A DNA stretch of 64,000 bases from contig NC_089318.1 in NCBI RefSeq assembly GCF_036669915.1, positions 24,272,725-24,336,724 on the forward strand. Direction: 5' to 3'. Below the pieces are notes generated by a model that had not been told where the DNA came from, did not search any database, and was given only the letters and a program-made list of their open reading frames with translations. How positions within the stretch are numbered: the first letter of the stretch is position 1; every line of letters begins with the position of its first letter. The translations under genes were made by a program, and so were the position numbers. This document shows, piece after piece, positions 10,475 to 22,300 of this stretch. Source of the DNA: Pocillopora verrucosa (taxonomy: Eukaryota; Cnidaria; Anthozoa; Scleractinia; Pocilloporidae).

Positions 10475-13400
10475 ATGGCCGTTGCTGCTACACTTCTTCC
10501 AGTACTCCTGCTGTTCCCTGTCTACCTCTTGCCCTTTGTAACACAAGCAAACCAGTTAACTGTCGATTGCTCTTTCGGAGAGCCAGACTTGGCAAGTAAC
10601 CTTACAATGTCTGCCATGGTTACAGGCAGACTTGCAGCTTCCAAATATCTGAGCCACTTATGTGTTGTGAAGACAAGTGGATCAAGCCATCAAAAACGCT
10701 TCTTGCAGGTGAAAGCCAAAATTGTGAACAGCAAATCGAATGGTGAGCGCGCGTATCTTCTTTCTTTTGACATATTGGGTAAATTTTCTTCGTTTTAAGC
10801 ATCATATGCTTTTTTTCGCGACGGAAATAGGCCGACTGCAAGTAGATTTTTGTCATTAGTTTCACTTTATAATCGCGAGCTATGATGTATTTTAAAAATA
10901 AAGATTTGATGAAGAAAGGTTTATCATCTTAACACATGAATTCTGCAAACTTGTGGTTCAAGTAAAAGTTGTGAAAAATGTACTGGGGGTTTACGTGGAG
11001 GCCATCTCACGCGATCGAAAGGACGCACGCCTACTTTCGTTGCCAAGGCTATCCAAGGCAGATGTTTTATTAGTCATGAAACAAAGACAGATTTTTGTGT
11101 TTCCTCTGTACATTTCTCTCATGAAAATCAGCTTCACGGCTGGCCGGCTTTTCGAACGTTTCTGATTATTATGAAAGTGGTATTTTAGAAAGTTTTTTAA
11201 GAAACCTGTCGGTAAAACGCTATTACGCTTTGGCAACGCTCTGTTTTGACTACGAACTTGGCGACTCTTAGTCCGCATAATGTCAGTTAAAGTACTACTG
11301 AATTAACATAAAATGATAACATTGATATTTATTTAGCATAATCATAGGTTTTAACATAATAATAAGATACGTATTCTGTAATCGTCTCAGCTCCGACCGA
11401 AGAATATACAGGCGCACACACCGAAAAAAGGACTCAGTGAAAAAATCTTTCGATGAAGAGTATTCACCCATACAGCCTATGGAACAGCAATAAATGGAAA
11501 AACTGTTTCCGGGAAATGATCCTGGCAGTTGGGGTTGGATGGAAGAAATTCGATTTGATCGAGGTAGTTCGGGTTGATTGCGTACTTTTCGTGCTACAGC
11601 TTTTGAATCAGTCAGCAATTTTAACTGGAATCCCAGTTGTTGAAAAATACCTCAAGTCGTCTAGTCGTCTTTGTGCGGATTTCAGGAGTAGATTAGGCTG
11701 GTTTTGTTTGCGCTTGTGGATGATACAGGAACAATTTCTCGGAAAGATAAAATAATTTGCATCTGAAAGCTGAACGGCAAAGAACCGCGCGTGGAAGGTA
11801 CTTTACGAACCTTTGATCATTCGTACTGTAATGCGTTCCTTATCAAATATTTGGGTCTTCTTTGTCACAGTTGTTCGCGGTGCAATTATTCAAGGTCCCT
11901 TTTTCAACGTAAAGCTTCAATTGTATGATCTGTTCTGTTTATGAAGCGACTGAAGTGTTACAATTGCTTTCTTCGTGGAAAATTCCGTGAGTTTGTCACG
12001 CATTGCAGCAAGTCAGGCCAAACAAACTTCAGAGGAAAAAAACCCCTCAGGACATCTCGTCAAAAGGAAAAAAACTATTTTTCCCTCTGCACTCGAGTTT
12101 GTCATTTCAACATAAATGCGCCAATTAACAGCAATTGGTTGATTTCATTCCGTTTCAGGTAAAAGAAACGTTTTTGCAGTTAACAAACCGTTTAAATTTT
12201 CCATGGCTGACTGGTTAACCCCATTAAGACGTAGCTCAAACTTAATAAACTGATGTTAGTGAAATCACAAACATAGAAATTCTTGACTTGAGGCAATTTT
12301 GCCAAATGACCATCTTCGATTGACACTAGAATTTTAAAAAATCCTAAGCAATGACTAGTATATTTGACTGTAAATCAACCAAGGTATAAATCTTCACATA
12401 ACAGAAATTTAGGATTTGTATTCCTTCCAACAGGATTTTTGCATGCATCAGTGTATGGAGCAGATGAACCCCTCTTACTGGGCAACTTGGATGTTTGGAA
12501 ATCGAGAGGTGACTGGAGTTCTCTCATCATATGTCCGTCACGTGACCACAATAACAACGATCAAGAAAAACATCTGTTATTCTCAGGAACACCAAACCAT
12601 GCTTTTAAAGTGCAGGTAGAAAGTTCTGTTTCAGGAATAGTCCTCAATAAACCACTGACTTTCGATTTAGGTCCATGTGAATCAATCAAAGTATTTCAGT
12701 TCATCCCAACAGAAGACATCTCAGACAAGCAGCTTGACGTCACTGTCACTTCTGAATCTGACGTACCAGCTTACCTAAAAGTATCGCGTGACTGTGAGGA
12801 TGTCAATGAGAATATTGACGTTGTCGACTATAAGGGAGAGTCAATTCGTTTGTCTTTTGCCAAAAAGGGACGGATTACTTTGTCTAGAGTTTCTATTCCA
12901 CCATTGACTGATTCCACCTCAAGCTGGTTTATTGGAATTGCAATTAAGAATGCCACAGGTGAGACTCCAGCTGAGGCGACTAAGACTGTGACATTAACTT
13001 TGAAAAGATCATTTGATTATTCCTACTTTTGGCCTATATCTCTTTTGGTCGTGTTGTCAGTAGTCCTAGGTGCCGCGGTGGCGTGCTGCGGTGTTTGCTG
13101 CTTTCCGATAGCGTCCAGTAAAGAATGGACCCGAATACAATTGGATGATAAACCAGCTCAACAAACGGCACCTTTAACTCAGACCTCGCAAAGAAAGGTA
13201 GGGAAAGAAGTCCCAGAAGGTGAGTCGGGCGCAGAACCTGATGCATTAGCTCAAGCAACGATACCCATGCAATCTGATGAAACAACACCTTTAACTCAGA
13301 CCTCGCAAACAGGGGTAATGGAAGAATTCCAAGACGTTATGTGGAACTGGTTCAAACGTGGTCCCAAAACATACTCATACATAACTGGTATTGTTGGCTT

Positions 13401-14484
13401 TGTGTTGATGATTGGTGCAGGCCAGTTTGTTTTCGCCAACTGGCATTTAATGATACAAGAAGGAGACAAAGACACTTGTTATTACAATGACTTTTGTTAC
13501 AGAGTCAGCAAGTATGATGATATTCCATTCAATTTAATGATTAGTAACTTAGCATATATGATTCATGGCCTAATTCTGGCTATCTCTGTGATGTATATGG
13601 AGGCAAAACTATTTTCTCGTTATAGAAATAGTAATGATCTCCCCCCAAAGCATGCGTTTTCCATGGGTTATGCTTTTGCCTGGGCTTTATTTTTTGAAGG
13701 TTGTTTTTCCCTTGTTTATCATCTCTGTCCAACTAAGCTGACGTTTCAGTTTGATACAGGGTTTATGTTCGTCATTGCAGGATTGATCGTTGTTTTGTTG
13801 TACAATGGAATCGAAATGAAAGAGAATCCGAGAAAAAAGGGATTAGTTGACGCAGCCAATTTCTTCCTTTACTTCCTTGTACCACTGTACATTTTTAACT
13901 ACTTTGGCACACTGAGTCATTCAGAAACTGGGCTGGTTAACGCTCCGGCTTTTTTTATTTTTGCTGCAATTTGGTGGATTTCAATTACTTTCTGGACGGG
14001 TCGGAAACTATTCGCAGATTTTAGTTCATATAGTGACATAAAAGAAAATCCCTTTAAGTGTTTTTGTTTTTTTATTGGTTTTGTTTTACCATTCATTTTA
14101 TGTGGGTTTTTTTCAAGCAATATTCCTGAAGCTTTCTTGTTTACCTGTATTGCGGAATGCGTTATTGCTATTATCGGTCTGGGTAATGCTCGGTGCAACT
14201 GGGAGAAAATCGAACCGGATGCAAAACGGAACGGAGACTGGAAGTATGTTTTTTTTCAAGGTCTTTATATCGTAATCATGGTTGGTTTGTGGGGTGTGGC
14301 TGTTTTTTTTTTTGTTTCAAAAGCAACAACAGATAAATCTCTTACTCCTGAAAAATCAAGAGACTATAACCAAGATTGCATTTTGAGCATTTTTGACGCC
14401 CATGACGTCTGGCACATTTTATCATCCCATGCTCTTCTTATGTCAGCGTATTTTGTCATGTTTATGAGTCACAAAGAGGATTAA
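10475..14484 (+). CDS. SID1-family transmembrane protein, SIDT-A
   Basis: SID-1/SIDT1/SIDT2 family, implicated in dsRNA uptake or release and in cholesterol/lipid handling at plasma or lysosomal membranes. Two exons, 10475-10742 and 12434-14484, with a phase-1 intron after N-G; 772 aa, against about 830 in human SIDT proteins. It has a signal peptide (hydrophobic residues 3-25), a Cys-rich extracellular beta domain and a first membrane span (near YFWPISLLVVLSVVL). A cytosolic loop with two PLTQTSQ repeats follows, then about ten more spans. Diagnostic blocks are FCYRVSKYDDIPFNLMISNL, FEGCFSLVYHLCPTKLTFQF and HDVWHILSSHALLMSAY. The His/Asp residues in YHLCPTK, FQFDT and HDxWH are those of the CREST hydrolase-like metal site. 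The enormous second exon is unusual for the family. No disruption seen. Confidence 0.93.
10743..12433 (+). other. Intron 1 of SIDT-A
   Basis: 1.69 kb phase-1 intron (donor G|GTGAGC, acceptor CAACAG|GA). It aligns along most of its length with the SIDT-B intron. Open frames inside it, such as one near 11453, also occur in the paralogue at 20317 but differ at many codons and have no known homologue, so I treat them as chance. Confidence 0.75.
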
Positions 14485-15168
14485 ACTGTCATGACTCAAA
14501 ATCAGGAAATAGAATCCAAACTGAGAACAAAACTTGGAAAACTGCAGATGAGAAGGGGACCGAACAAAGAAAATATATTCTCTCGACCAACTGTTATAGT
14601 AACAAAATATTTGAAAATTGGATTTTGACACTGCCGGGTAAAGGTCCCTTTGAATTTGGAAAAGCTCACTTAGGACAACCAGACTCTATCTGTCTATCAT
14701 GTGTCCCTGGTTGTTGTCCCTATAACAACATATAGGTTCAATGTAGGTCTGTGAATATATGGCGCCATTAAGTTCAGAACTTAGAAGAAGGAGCATAGTA
14801 ATCACAGGACTCTTTTAAACATACTTTTTACCGCACCAATAAGTTATGTTAGGAAGTTTTGGAAACCACTTAGAAATTTGAATATTTTTTCATTTAGTTG
14901 ACCTCTCTTTTAGCCGATTTGCTATTCAGACAATCACTTCAGGACAATAAGTATTTTTGTTTATCTACAGGGGGAGTTGTAGTAATATATGCTCTGTTAG
15001 GTAAAATGTGTGAGGTGATTTGTGAGGAGGAAATACCTCGAAGTAACCGCATAGTTTCACTTTGTGCTTTGTTCACAATATTTCATCCTGGGGAATTTTT
15101 ACGCTTATTTAGTTCATGACATGATTATTCAGTTCGTGTCATAGGAGTTAGTTTAATCTACAGCACAG

Positions 15169-15377
15169 TAACCCTTTAACTCCCATGGGTGACCAAGACA
15201 GAATTTCTCCTTACAATATCAATACAATATCAAGCAGAAAAGTGATGAGAACAAAGAAAAATATTAATTAGGGGATTATTGGTGGATCCAATACCAAATG
15301 CTCCGAGCTAACATTGCAAGAATTATATGGCAGACAGTAAGGAGAATTACTAATGAGATCTTGGGAGTTAAAGGTTA
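15169..15377. mobile_element. MITE, family 1 (TTAACCCTTTAACTCCC ends)
   Basis: About 209 bp bounded by near-perfect inverted termini (taaccctttaactccca and tgggagttaaaggtta) and carrying no coding potential. Further copies occur at 24186-24394 (by segmental duplication) and 55963-56174. Confidence 0.7.
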
Positions 15378-15848
15378 ATTAAACAAGCGTATTGTTAAAC
15401 GATAAAAATAGAAATATATCTTAACTAAAAACATTGTAAGGGTTTCCTATATTGGTGTTGGAAAATGAATGGAAATAATATATTAGCATAAGCCATTCAG
15501 TAAACATTGTAATAAGCCGGTTGGTCATTTCTTATTCCTTTTGGAATCTTACAGGTAGATTTTGGTTACCTTTTCCTTATTATGATCGTGAATTTGACAT
15601 GGAGACAGATGTTTTTGCGTAAACTGCGGTTTGCGGCTAGATATCGATATATTTCCATAATGTTGCTAAAAGATGACTAATTACCAAGAAAATGACTCTA
15701 CTTTATAAAAAAATTGATCCTGTACAGGAATTTCCTGGAAATAACCCTCCTTTATACCTTTACCTCTAATACTCTCATTTTAAGGCTAAATCCATGTCGA
15801 ATTCCTGATGAGGAAAATAGTTTTAGATAAAATAGTTTTTAAATTTAG

Positions 15849-16419
15849 TTTAGCACGTTCGACACCTCTTTTTCTTAGAGGTGACTTAAGGTGTAAACAT
15901 GTAGTACTTTTCATCTTCCGCGCTGAATTTGTAATTAGATAACTTCTACGGCTAGCACGTAGCTCTTTTAGGGGCGGTACCTTGGGTACGCCCTTTCCTC
16001 TCCGAATTTTCTGTTTATTCTGCCGTCATATCTTCAAGGGCTATTTTCTCTTAAAATATCTTTTCAAATATGATTTTATTATAATTTTCATATTATAAAT
16101 CTTGTTTTTGTTTCGCTCGACCTTGAACGTAAGACTTAGAAATTTAAGGTAGAAAGTCGTTTTGTAAAGCGTAAACATCACGAAGGTATCTACTTAGTAT
16201 GCGAACTCCGCTATGCGTAGTTTAGCGTGATTCGCTAATTAAGTGTAAAAGCATGACGAAGGTTAGAGATTGACAGCTCAGTAAGTGTCACCTGCATAAG
16301 CGGTGACCCACACTTTCCTAGTGAGATCAGAGCTAGTCCCCGTTGTAATGCCTTGAGTAGTAAGAGTGAATAAAGAAAGAGACAACCAAACAACGAGTGT
16401 CAGAGTTTTACTTCTAACA
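15849..16419 (+). mobile_element. Candidate solo LTR, copy in the A block
   Basis: Runs from tagcacgttcgacacctc to cagagttttacttctaaca. A GAGTGAATAAAGAAAGAG polyadenylation-like stretch sits near the right end, as in LTR R regions. The counterpart at 24781-25374 begins TG and ends CA. No target-site duplication and no internal gag-pol are visible, so this is only a candidate. Confidence 0.3.
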
Positions 16420-17767
16420 GTATCATTGTAGTAAGGGTGTTGTTGAGGTGAAGTGGGGGGGCTGCATGTGACCCTTTCCTGGTTGTCTTGGGATACCGTT
16501 AGTGTAGGTCCTTCCCGAAAAACTTTAAGTAAAAGGAAACTGCATTAATTAAGATTTATAGTTCACACTTAAAAAAAAGCGCTGTCGTCAAGCTAGGCCT
16601 TAATATAAGAAAATAGCGAAGCTTTTATTTTACATAAATCTTCATTTAAATGAATCGCACGTTTCATAACCAAACAATTATTTGAAAATTGTGTTTTTTT
16701 TACTAATAGACAACGCTTTGTAGTCTTTTAATTTTTTGTTTGAAGTGTCAAAGATCTGCTCTTAAATCATCGGAAAGGTTAACACACCCAAAATAGGTGA
16801 TCATCTGTGAAGGATGTTATCTATGTACGGACCGTGTGGCATATTGTAGTCCTGTACATGCCAATAAAATTGTCTTTTCAATTTTTTTCGAAAATATGTC
16901 AGAGGATTATGTAATATTAAAATCCAATCAAAGATATTTTCTTAAATGAATCAAGACTAGAAAAATGTTTTTGTACAAGACTGGCATATAACACATCAAA
17001 GTCCATTGGAGGAAAACCAATCCCCAAACTTTTCCCAACACTGCAGCATTCCACAATAACATTGAGGAGAAAGTGGAGGCCGTATTCGTATTCGTTATTA
17101 GTTATTACAAATACCTTTCCATGAGCCACCATTGCAGCTAAAATCCCCTTATGTCAGGCTCATCCGGCTGAGAGTTTCTATGATTTTCAGATCAATCACC
17201 AGAAACGAAGCGTTTTCAGAACAGTTCACCTTTGAAAGGGTCAAAGTAAGAAGCCTATCTCAAGTCGCTGGTGTATATTTAAGCGAGAGCCCAATCAAAG
17301 AGCTCACCTGGACTAACGAAGAGCTTGGTTCTATTTTTCTCCATTCCTCTCAGGTCTGTTAGAGTTGGACATCGAACCAAACCATTTAAGAAAGGACTTC
17401 ATTCTTATTCTTACTGAAAGGTGAAGAAGACATCTCAGTGCAGTGAAAGAAACCTGAACTTGAATAAGTAGCACTGTCTAATTTTAAGTTTAGCTCTAAA
17501 AATTAAATAAACGCGGTCATGCTTAGTTTTTACTTAACTGCCACAGTGGGAAAAACATATCTCGACTAAGACGTAACATCTACTCTATACTCAGCTTATA
17601 TGTTGAATATTATATACATAACTGATAGTTCTCCAACATGCATGTGGATTGTAAACAAAAATTTATCACAAGGAAAAGTATTGGTTCAGGATTATATGGT
17701 TCGAATTGAAGACCCTTTAACTATTTTAAGTTGAATCTAGTTTGTAAAATTATTTTGGTCCTTTTTA

Positions 17768-18785
17768 CTTTTTGAGGAGAAGACCAAAGAAAACAAGGTA
17801 AACTGAAAGAGGTGTGGACTGTCGCAGCTGGACATTTGTTGTGGTCCATGGAAGTGATTGTCACTCACCGAAACTAAACATTAGATTTTGGTTCCTTCCT
17901 CTGTTCGCTGGTAACTGGTTGATTGGTCGATATGTTCGTTCGATTCACAATCTCACATTGTTTTGTTTTCTCCAGTTTACTTTGTTCAAATATTCGTTTG
18001 CTGGTCCATCAAGCCATTCTTATTTATGATATGGTCATTAGAATTCGTTGAGAAACAGATACTCTGGAGCTTTCAATTGATAAAGAAAAGGACTTAATTC
18101 AACTGTGTAACAAAAGGGGTGTATTTTTTATCTTCCGAATATATTCCCTGTGGAATATATTCCCTGTGGAGTAGTTTCCCTGTGGAGTAGTTTCCCTGTG
18201 GAGTAGTTTCCCTGTGGAGTAGTTTCCCTGTGGAGTAGTTTCCTTGTGGAGTAGTTTCCCTGTGGAATAGTTTCCCTGTGGAGTAGTTTCCCTGTGGAAT
18301 AGTTTCCCTGTGGAGTAGTTTCCCTGTACGGTGGAACTTCTCCTTCCTATAATCTGATCTTCGACTCTTTCATGAAAGTAATATTGTGCTCATGAAAGAT
18401 GTTTCCTTTTTATGTAGGACGCTGGAGACATGTCAGCTGTCAGATGAATACAAGCTGTCATTTACCACTGACTTTGGATGTTTTCATCTGAAAGACACGA
18501 ACCGCATCTATGATAGCATTAGAGAAGAAATATTTACGATCAAAGAAGGCGACTCAACCACTGCTAAGGTTACAATACAAGGCCAGGTTGCATTAAAGAA
18601 AGAGGGTCAGATCGCTGAGCAGGGAAACTGTAGGCGCAAAAGGTGGGAAACAAGGGTCCAGGCTTCGAGCGAGATGTGGTGTGATGAACAGTTCTTTTAT
18701 GTGAAAAATCAGTTAACAGCTTGGCACAACAGTAAAGAGATATGACAGGATATGGACAAAGAAAATAGAACGCTTTTATTTTGTA
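17768..18785 (+). pseudogene. CocE hydrolase copy 3, 3' fragment only
   Basis: Created by a tandem duplication whose left edge falls inside CocE exon 6. What remains is the last roughly 28 bases of exon 6 (to 17797, followed by a normal GTAAAC donor), the last intron and exon 7 from 18418. Exon 7 is still very close to copy 2. Near 18736, however, the segment coding for ECFDR is altered and out of frame, giving a stop at 18743-18745 before the conserved KKIERFY end. There are no catalytic exons, so it cannot encode a hydrolase. Whether the exon is still spliced onto another transcript is unknown. Confidence 0.85.
18143..18328. repeat. 16-bp minisatellite in the CocE-3 intron
   Basis: About 11.6 tandem copies of a unit close to tttccctgtggagtag. 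The homologous intron of copy 2 (around 8820-8865) has only two or three imperfect units, so the array expanded after the segmental duplication. Confidence 0.9.
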
Positions 18786-19355
18786 GAAGATATTTTTTGA
18801 CGAAATTTAAATCAAACTTGGGTTGGTTTTATTATTCCGTTTTTTTTTTTAATTTTTTTTGGAAATAGAAATGAGTGGTGGAATTTTTTGAGTGACGTTT
18901 CGACGACTGATTTTTCTTACAGGTAGAAAATGGTAATATGGAGTCCTTAGGCGAAAGAAATTTGATTAAAAATAGATTTTTTATCACTGTTTTTATCTAA
19001 AACTTTTATTCTTTTTTTTTCTTTAAATTATTTCATATGATTTTTGAAAGCTGTGTCTCGCAGCACCCGCTGTAGCATAGCTGTCAAGGTGTGGCGTACT
19101 TGTGAAAATGTCATGTACTTGTCAAATAGTTGTAAATGTAATTACGTATGCTAATGTCGAGACGATATAAAAATAGGGTGTTTATGATGATAAGTTAGAT
19201 GTCGTAGGTTGTCTTGTAATTTTGTGGATATTAAATTTGCTTGTTTGGATACCACACTCGCGACATGAAACCTGATAGGATTAGACATCCCTATTGAATT
19301 ACACAGAAGGCACGCGGAAATTAAAGATTAAAAGGGAGTTATCTGAAGTCTCAAC
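18786..19355. other. Intergenic, CocE-3 fragment to SIDT-B
   Basis: Non-coding. It is shorter than the paralogous interval before SIDT-A because the microsatellite and inverted-repeat segment are absent. It includes the conserved upstream block with a TATA-like box. Confidence 0.6.
19166..19174 (+). promoter_or_regulatory. TATA-like box upstream of SIDT-B
   Basis: TATAAAAAT about 190 bases before the SIDT-B start, inside the block conserved with SIDT-A. In SIDT-A the same place reads gatatttaag, a weaker match, so the two paralogues may differ in promoter strength. Confidence 0.35.
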
Positions 19356-22300
19356 ATGGCCGTTGCTGTTACACTTCTTCCAGTACTCTTGCTGTTCCCT
19401 GTCTACCTCTGGCCCTTCGTAACACAAGCAAACCAGTTAACTGTCGATTGCTCTTTCGGAAAGGCAGAGGACTTAGCAAGCAATCTTACAATGTCTGCCA
19501 TGGTTACAGGCAGACTTGCAGCTTCCAAATATCAGAGCCACTTATGCGTCGTGAAGACAAGTGGATCAAGCCATCAAAAACGCTTCTTGCAGGTGAAAGC
19601 CAAAATTTTGAACAGCGAATCGAATGGTAAGCGCATATATCTTCTTTCTTTTGACATATTGGGTAAATTTTCTTCGTTTTAAGCAACATATGCTTTTTTC
19701 GCGACAGAAATAGGCCAACTGCTAGTAGATTTTTGACATTAGTTTCACTTTATAATCCCGAGTTATGATGTATTGTAAAGAATATAGATTTGATGAAGAA
19801 AGGTTTACCATCTTAGGACATGAATTCTGCAAAACTTGTAGTTCAAGTAAAAGTTGTGAAAAATGCGCTATGGGTTTACGTGGAAGCCATCTCACGCGAT
19901 CGAAAGGATGCACGCCTACTTTCGACGCCAAGGCTATCCCAGAGAGATATTTTATTAGTCATGTGTTTTATCTGTAAGTTTCTCTCATGAAAATTAGCTT
20001 CACGGCTGGTCGGCTTGTAGAACGTTTCTGATTGAAAGATGAAAGTGGTATTTCAAAATTTTTTTAGAAACCCGTCTGAACGAGAGAATGTTTACTTAAG
20101 TAGAATGCCATTACGCCTTGGCAACGCTCTGTTTTGATTACGAACTTTGCAATCCCTTATCCGTATAGTGTCAATAGAACTACATACTGAGTTAGCATAA
20201 TCATCGGTTTTGACATAGTACTAAGATATTATTCGTACTCTGTAATCGTATCAACTCCGACCAAAGAATATACGGGCGCACACACCAAAAGAAGGATTCA
20301 ATAAGAAAATCTTTCGATGAAGAGTATTCACCCATACAGCTTATGGAACAGCAAAAAATGGAAAATCTGTTTCCGGGAAACGATCCTGGCAGTTGGGGTT
20401 AGATGGAAGAAGTTCGATTTGATCGAGGTAGTTCGGGTTGAATGCATACTTTTCGTGCAACAGCTTTCGAATCAGTCAACAATTTCAACTGGAATCCCAG
20501 TTCATTGTTGAAAAATACTCTAAGTTGTCTCGTCGTCTTTGTTTAGACAGATATCAGGAATAGATTAGACCGGTTTTGTTTGCGCTTGTAGGTGATACAG
20601 GAACAATTTCTCGGAAAGATAAAAACATTTTGCATCTGAAAGCTGAACGGCAAGTAACCACGAGTGGAGGGTATTTTACGAACCTTTGATCATTCCTACT
20701 GTGATGCGTTCCTTATCAAATATCTGGCTCCTCTTTGTCACAGTTATCGGCAGTGCAGTTATTTAAGGTCCCTTTTTTCAACGCAAAGTTTCCATTCTAG
20801 ATTTATGATCTGCCCTGTTTAAAAATTCATAAAGCGACTGAGGTGCTAAAATCGCTTTCTTTGTGGAAAAATCCGTGAGTTTGTCACGCTATGCAGCAAT
20901 TAAAAGGGAAAAATTTCCTAGGACATCTTGTCAAAAGGAAAAAACTTTTTTCCCTCAGCACTCGAATGTGCCATTCCAGCATACATGCGTAATTATCTCT
21001 ATCTCTTAGGAGTTATCCATTTTTCCAGTTGCGTGATTGGTTTCCAAGCCTGTCAACAGAGGTGAGGCTAAGGATGACCTTGTTATGATACAAACCGTGC
21101 TGCTTTTCAAATGTAAATTACTTTGTTATCATGCTATCTAGATACTGGTCTCTACCACAACAAGGGCAACTTCAGCCTCACTCCAAATCAAAGGTTTTTA
21201 GCTGAATAAAAAAACTGTAAATTGGCCTGTTGCTGTTTCACTACTTTTAAAGGTGCCACGAGCTGGGCTATCAATTTCCCAAAACCAAGTGCAAACAAGA
21301 GGGTCTCGAAGGGGTGATGGCTTTCACGACTATTGGTTAAAATTTCGGCCATTGAACAGCTATTGTTTAATTTCATTCCGTTTCAGGTAAAAGAAACGTT
21401 TTTACACTCAACAAACCGTTTAAATTTATTTGCTCTTATTTTAGCTCAAACTGAATAAACTGATGTTAGTGAAATCACAAACATAGAAATTCTTGACAAG
21501 TGGCAATTATGCCAAAGGACCATCTTCGATTGACATCAGAATTTGAAAAAATCCTAAGCAGTTACTGGTATATTTGACTGTAAATCAACCAAGGTTTAAA
21601 TCTTCACGTACCAAAAATTGAGGATTTATATTCCCTCCAACAGGATTTTTGCATGCATCAGTATATGGAACAGATAAACCCCAATTACTGGGCAACTTGG
21701 ATGTATGGAAATCGAAAGGGGATTGGAGTTCTCTCATCATATGTCCGTCACGTGACCACAATAACAAAGATCAAGAAAAACATCTGGTACTCTCAGGAAC
21801 ACCAAACCTTGCCTTTAGAGTGCAGGTAGAAAGTTCTGTTGTGAAAATAGTGCTCAATAAACCACTGACTTTCGATTTAGGTCTATATGAATCATTCAAA
21901 GTGTTTCAGTTCATCCCAACGGAAGACATCTCAGATATGCAGCTTGATGTCACTGTCACTTCTGAATCTGACGACGTACCAGCTTACCTAAAAGTATCAC
22001 GTGACTGCAAGGATGTCAATGAGAACATTGACGTTGTTGACTATAAGGGAGAGTCGATTCGCCTGTCTTTTGCTAAAAAGGGACGGATTACTTTGTCAAG
22101 AGTTTCTATTCCACCATTGACTGATTCCACCTCAAGCTGGTTTATTGGAATTGCAATTAAGAATGCGACAGGTGAGACACCAGATAAGGCGACTAAGACT
22201 GTGACATTAACTTTGAAAAGATCATTTAATTATTCCTACTTTTGGCCTATATTTTTCTTGGTCGTGTTGTCAGTAGTCTGTGGTGCCTTGGTGGCGTGCT

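Larger units (their letters stand above)
14485..17767. other. Downstream block of SIDT-A (3' UTR, MITE, LTR-like sequence)
   Basis: Non-coding DNA duplicated at 23503-26716. The first few hundred bases after the stop are nearly identical between copies and probably include the 3' UTR. A MITE (15169-15377) and an LTR-like segment (15849-16419) lie in it. A 70-codon open frame at about 17132-17362 exists in both copies but accumulates many amino-acid changes, so it is not supported as a gene. Confidence 0.6.

Noticed and set aside
11453-11755. Open frame in the SIDT-A intron with a counterpart at 20317-20511 in SIDT-B
   Set aside because: It lies wholly inside a well-defined intron, the paralogue stops earlier, and no known family is recognised.
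12364-12433. Longer in-frame extension upstream of the large SIDT-A exon (TTG at 12364)
   Set aside because: The extension precedes a good acceptor (CAACAG) conserved in all three SIDT genes, and the separate signal-peptide exon joins in phase, so the extension is intron.
17132-17362. 70-80 codon open frame also present in the paralogous block at 26055-26345
   Set aside because: The two versions differ at roughly a third of residues, far more than the neighbouring SIDT proteins, so there is no sign of protein-level constraint. No domain is recognised and no splice context found.
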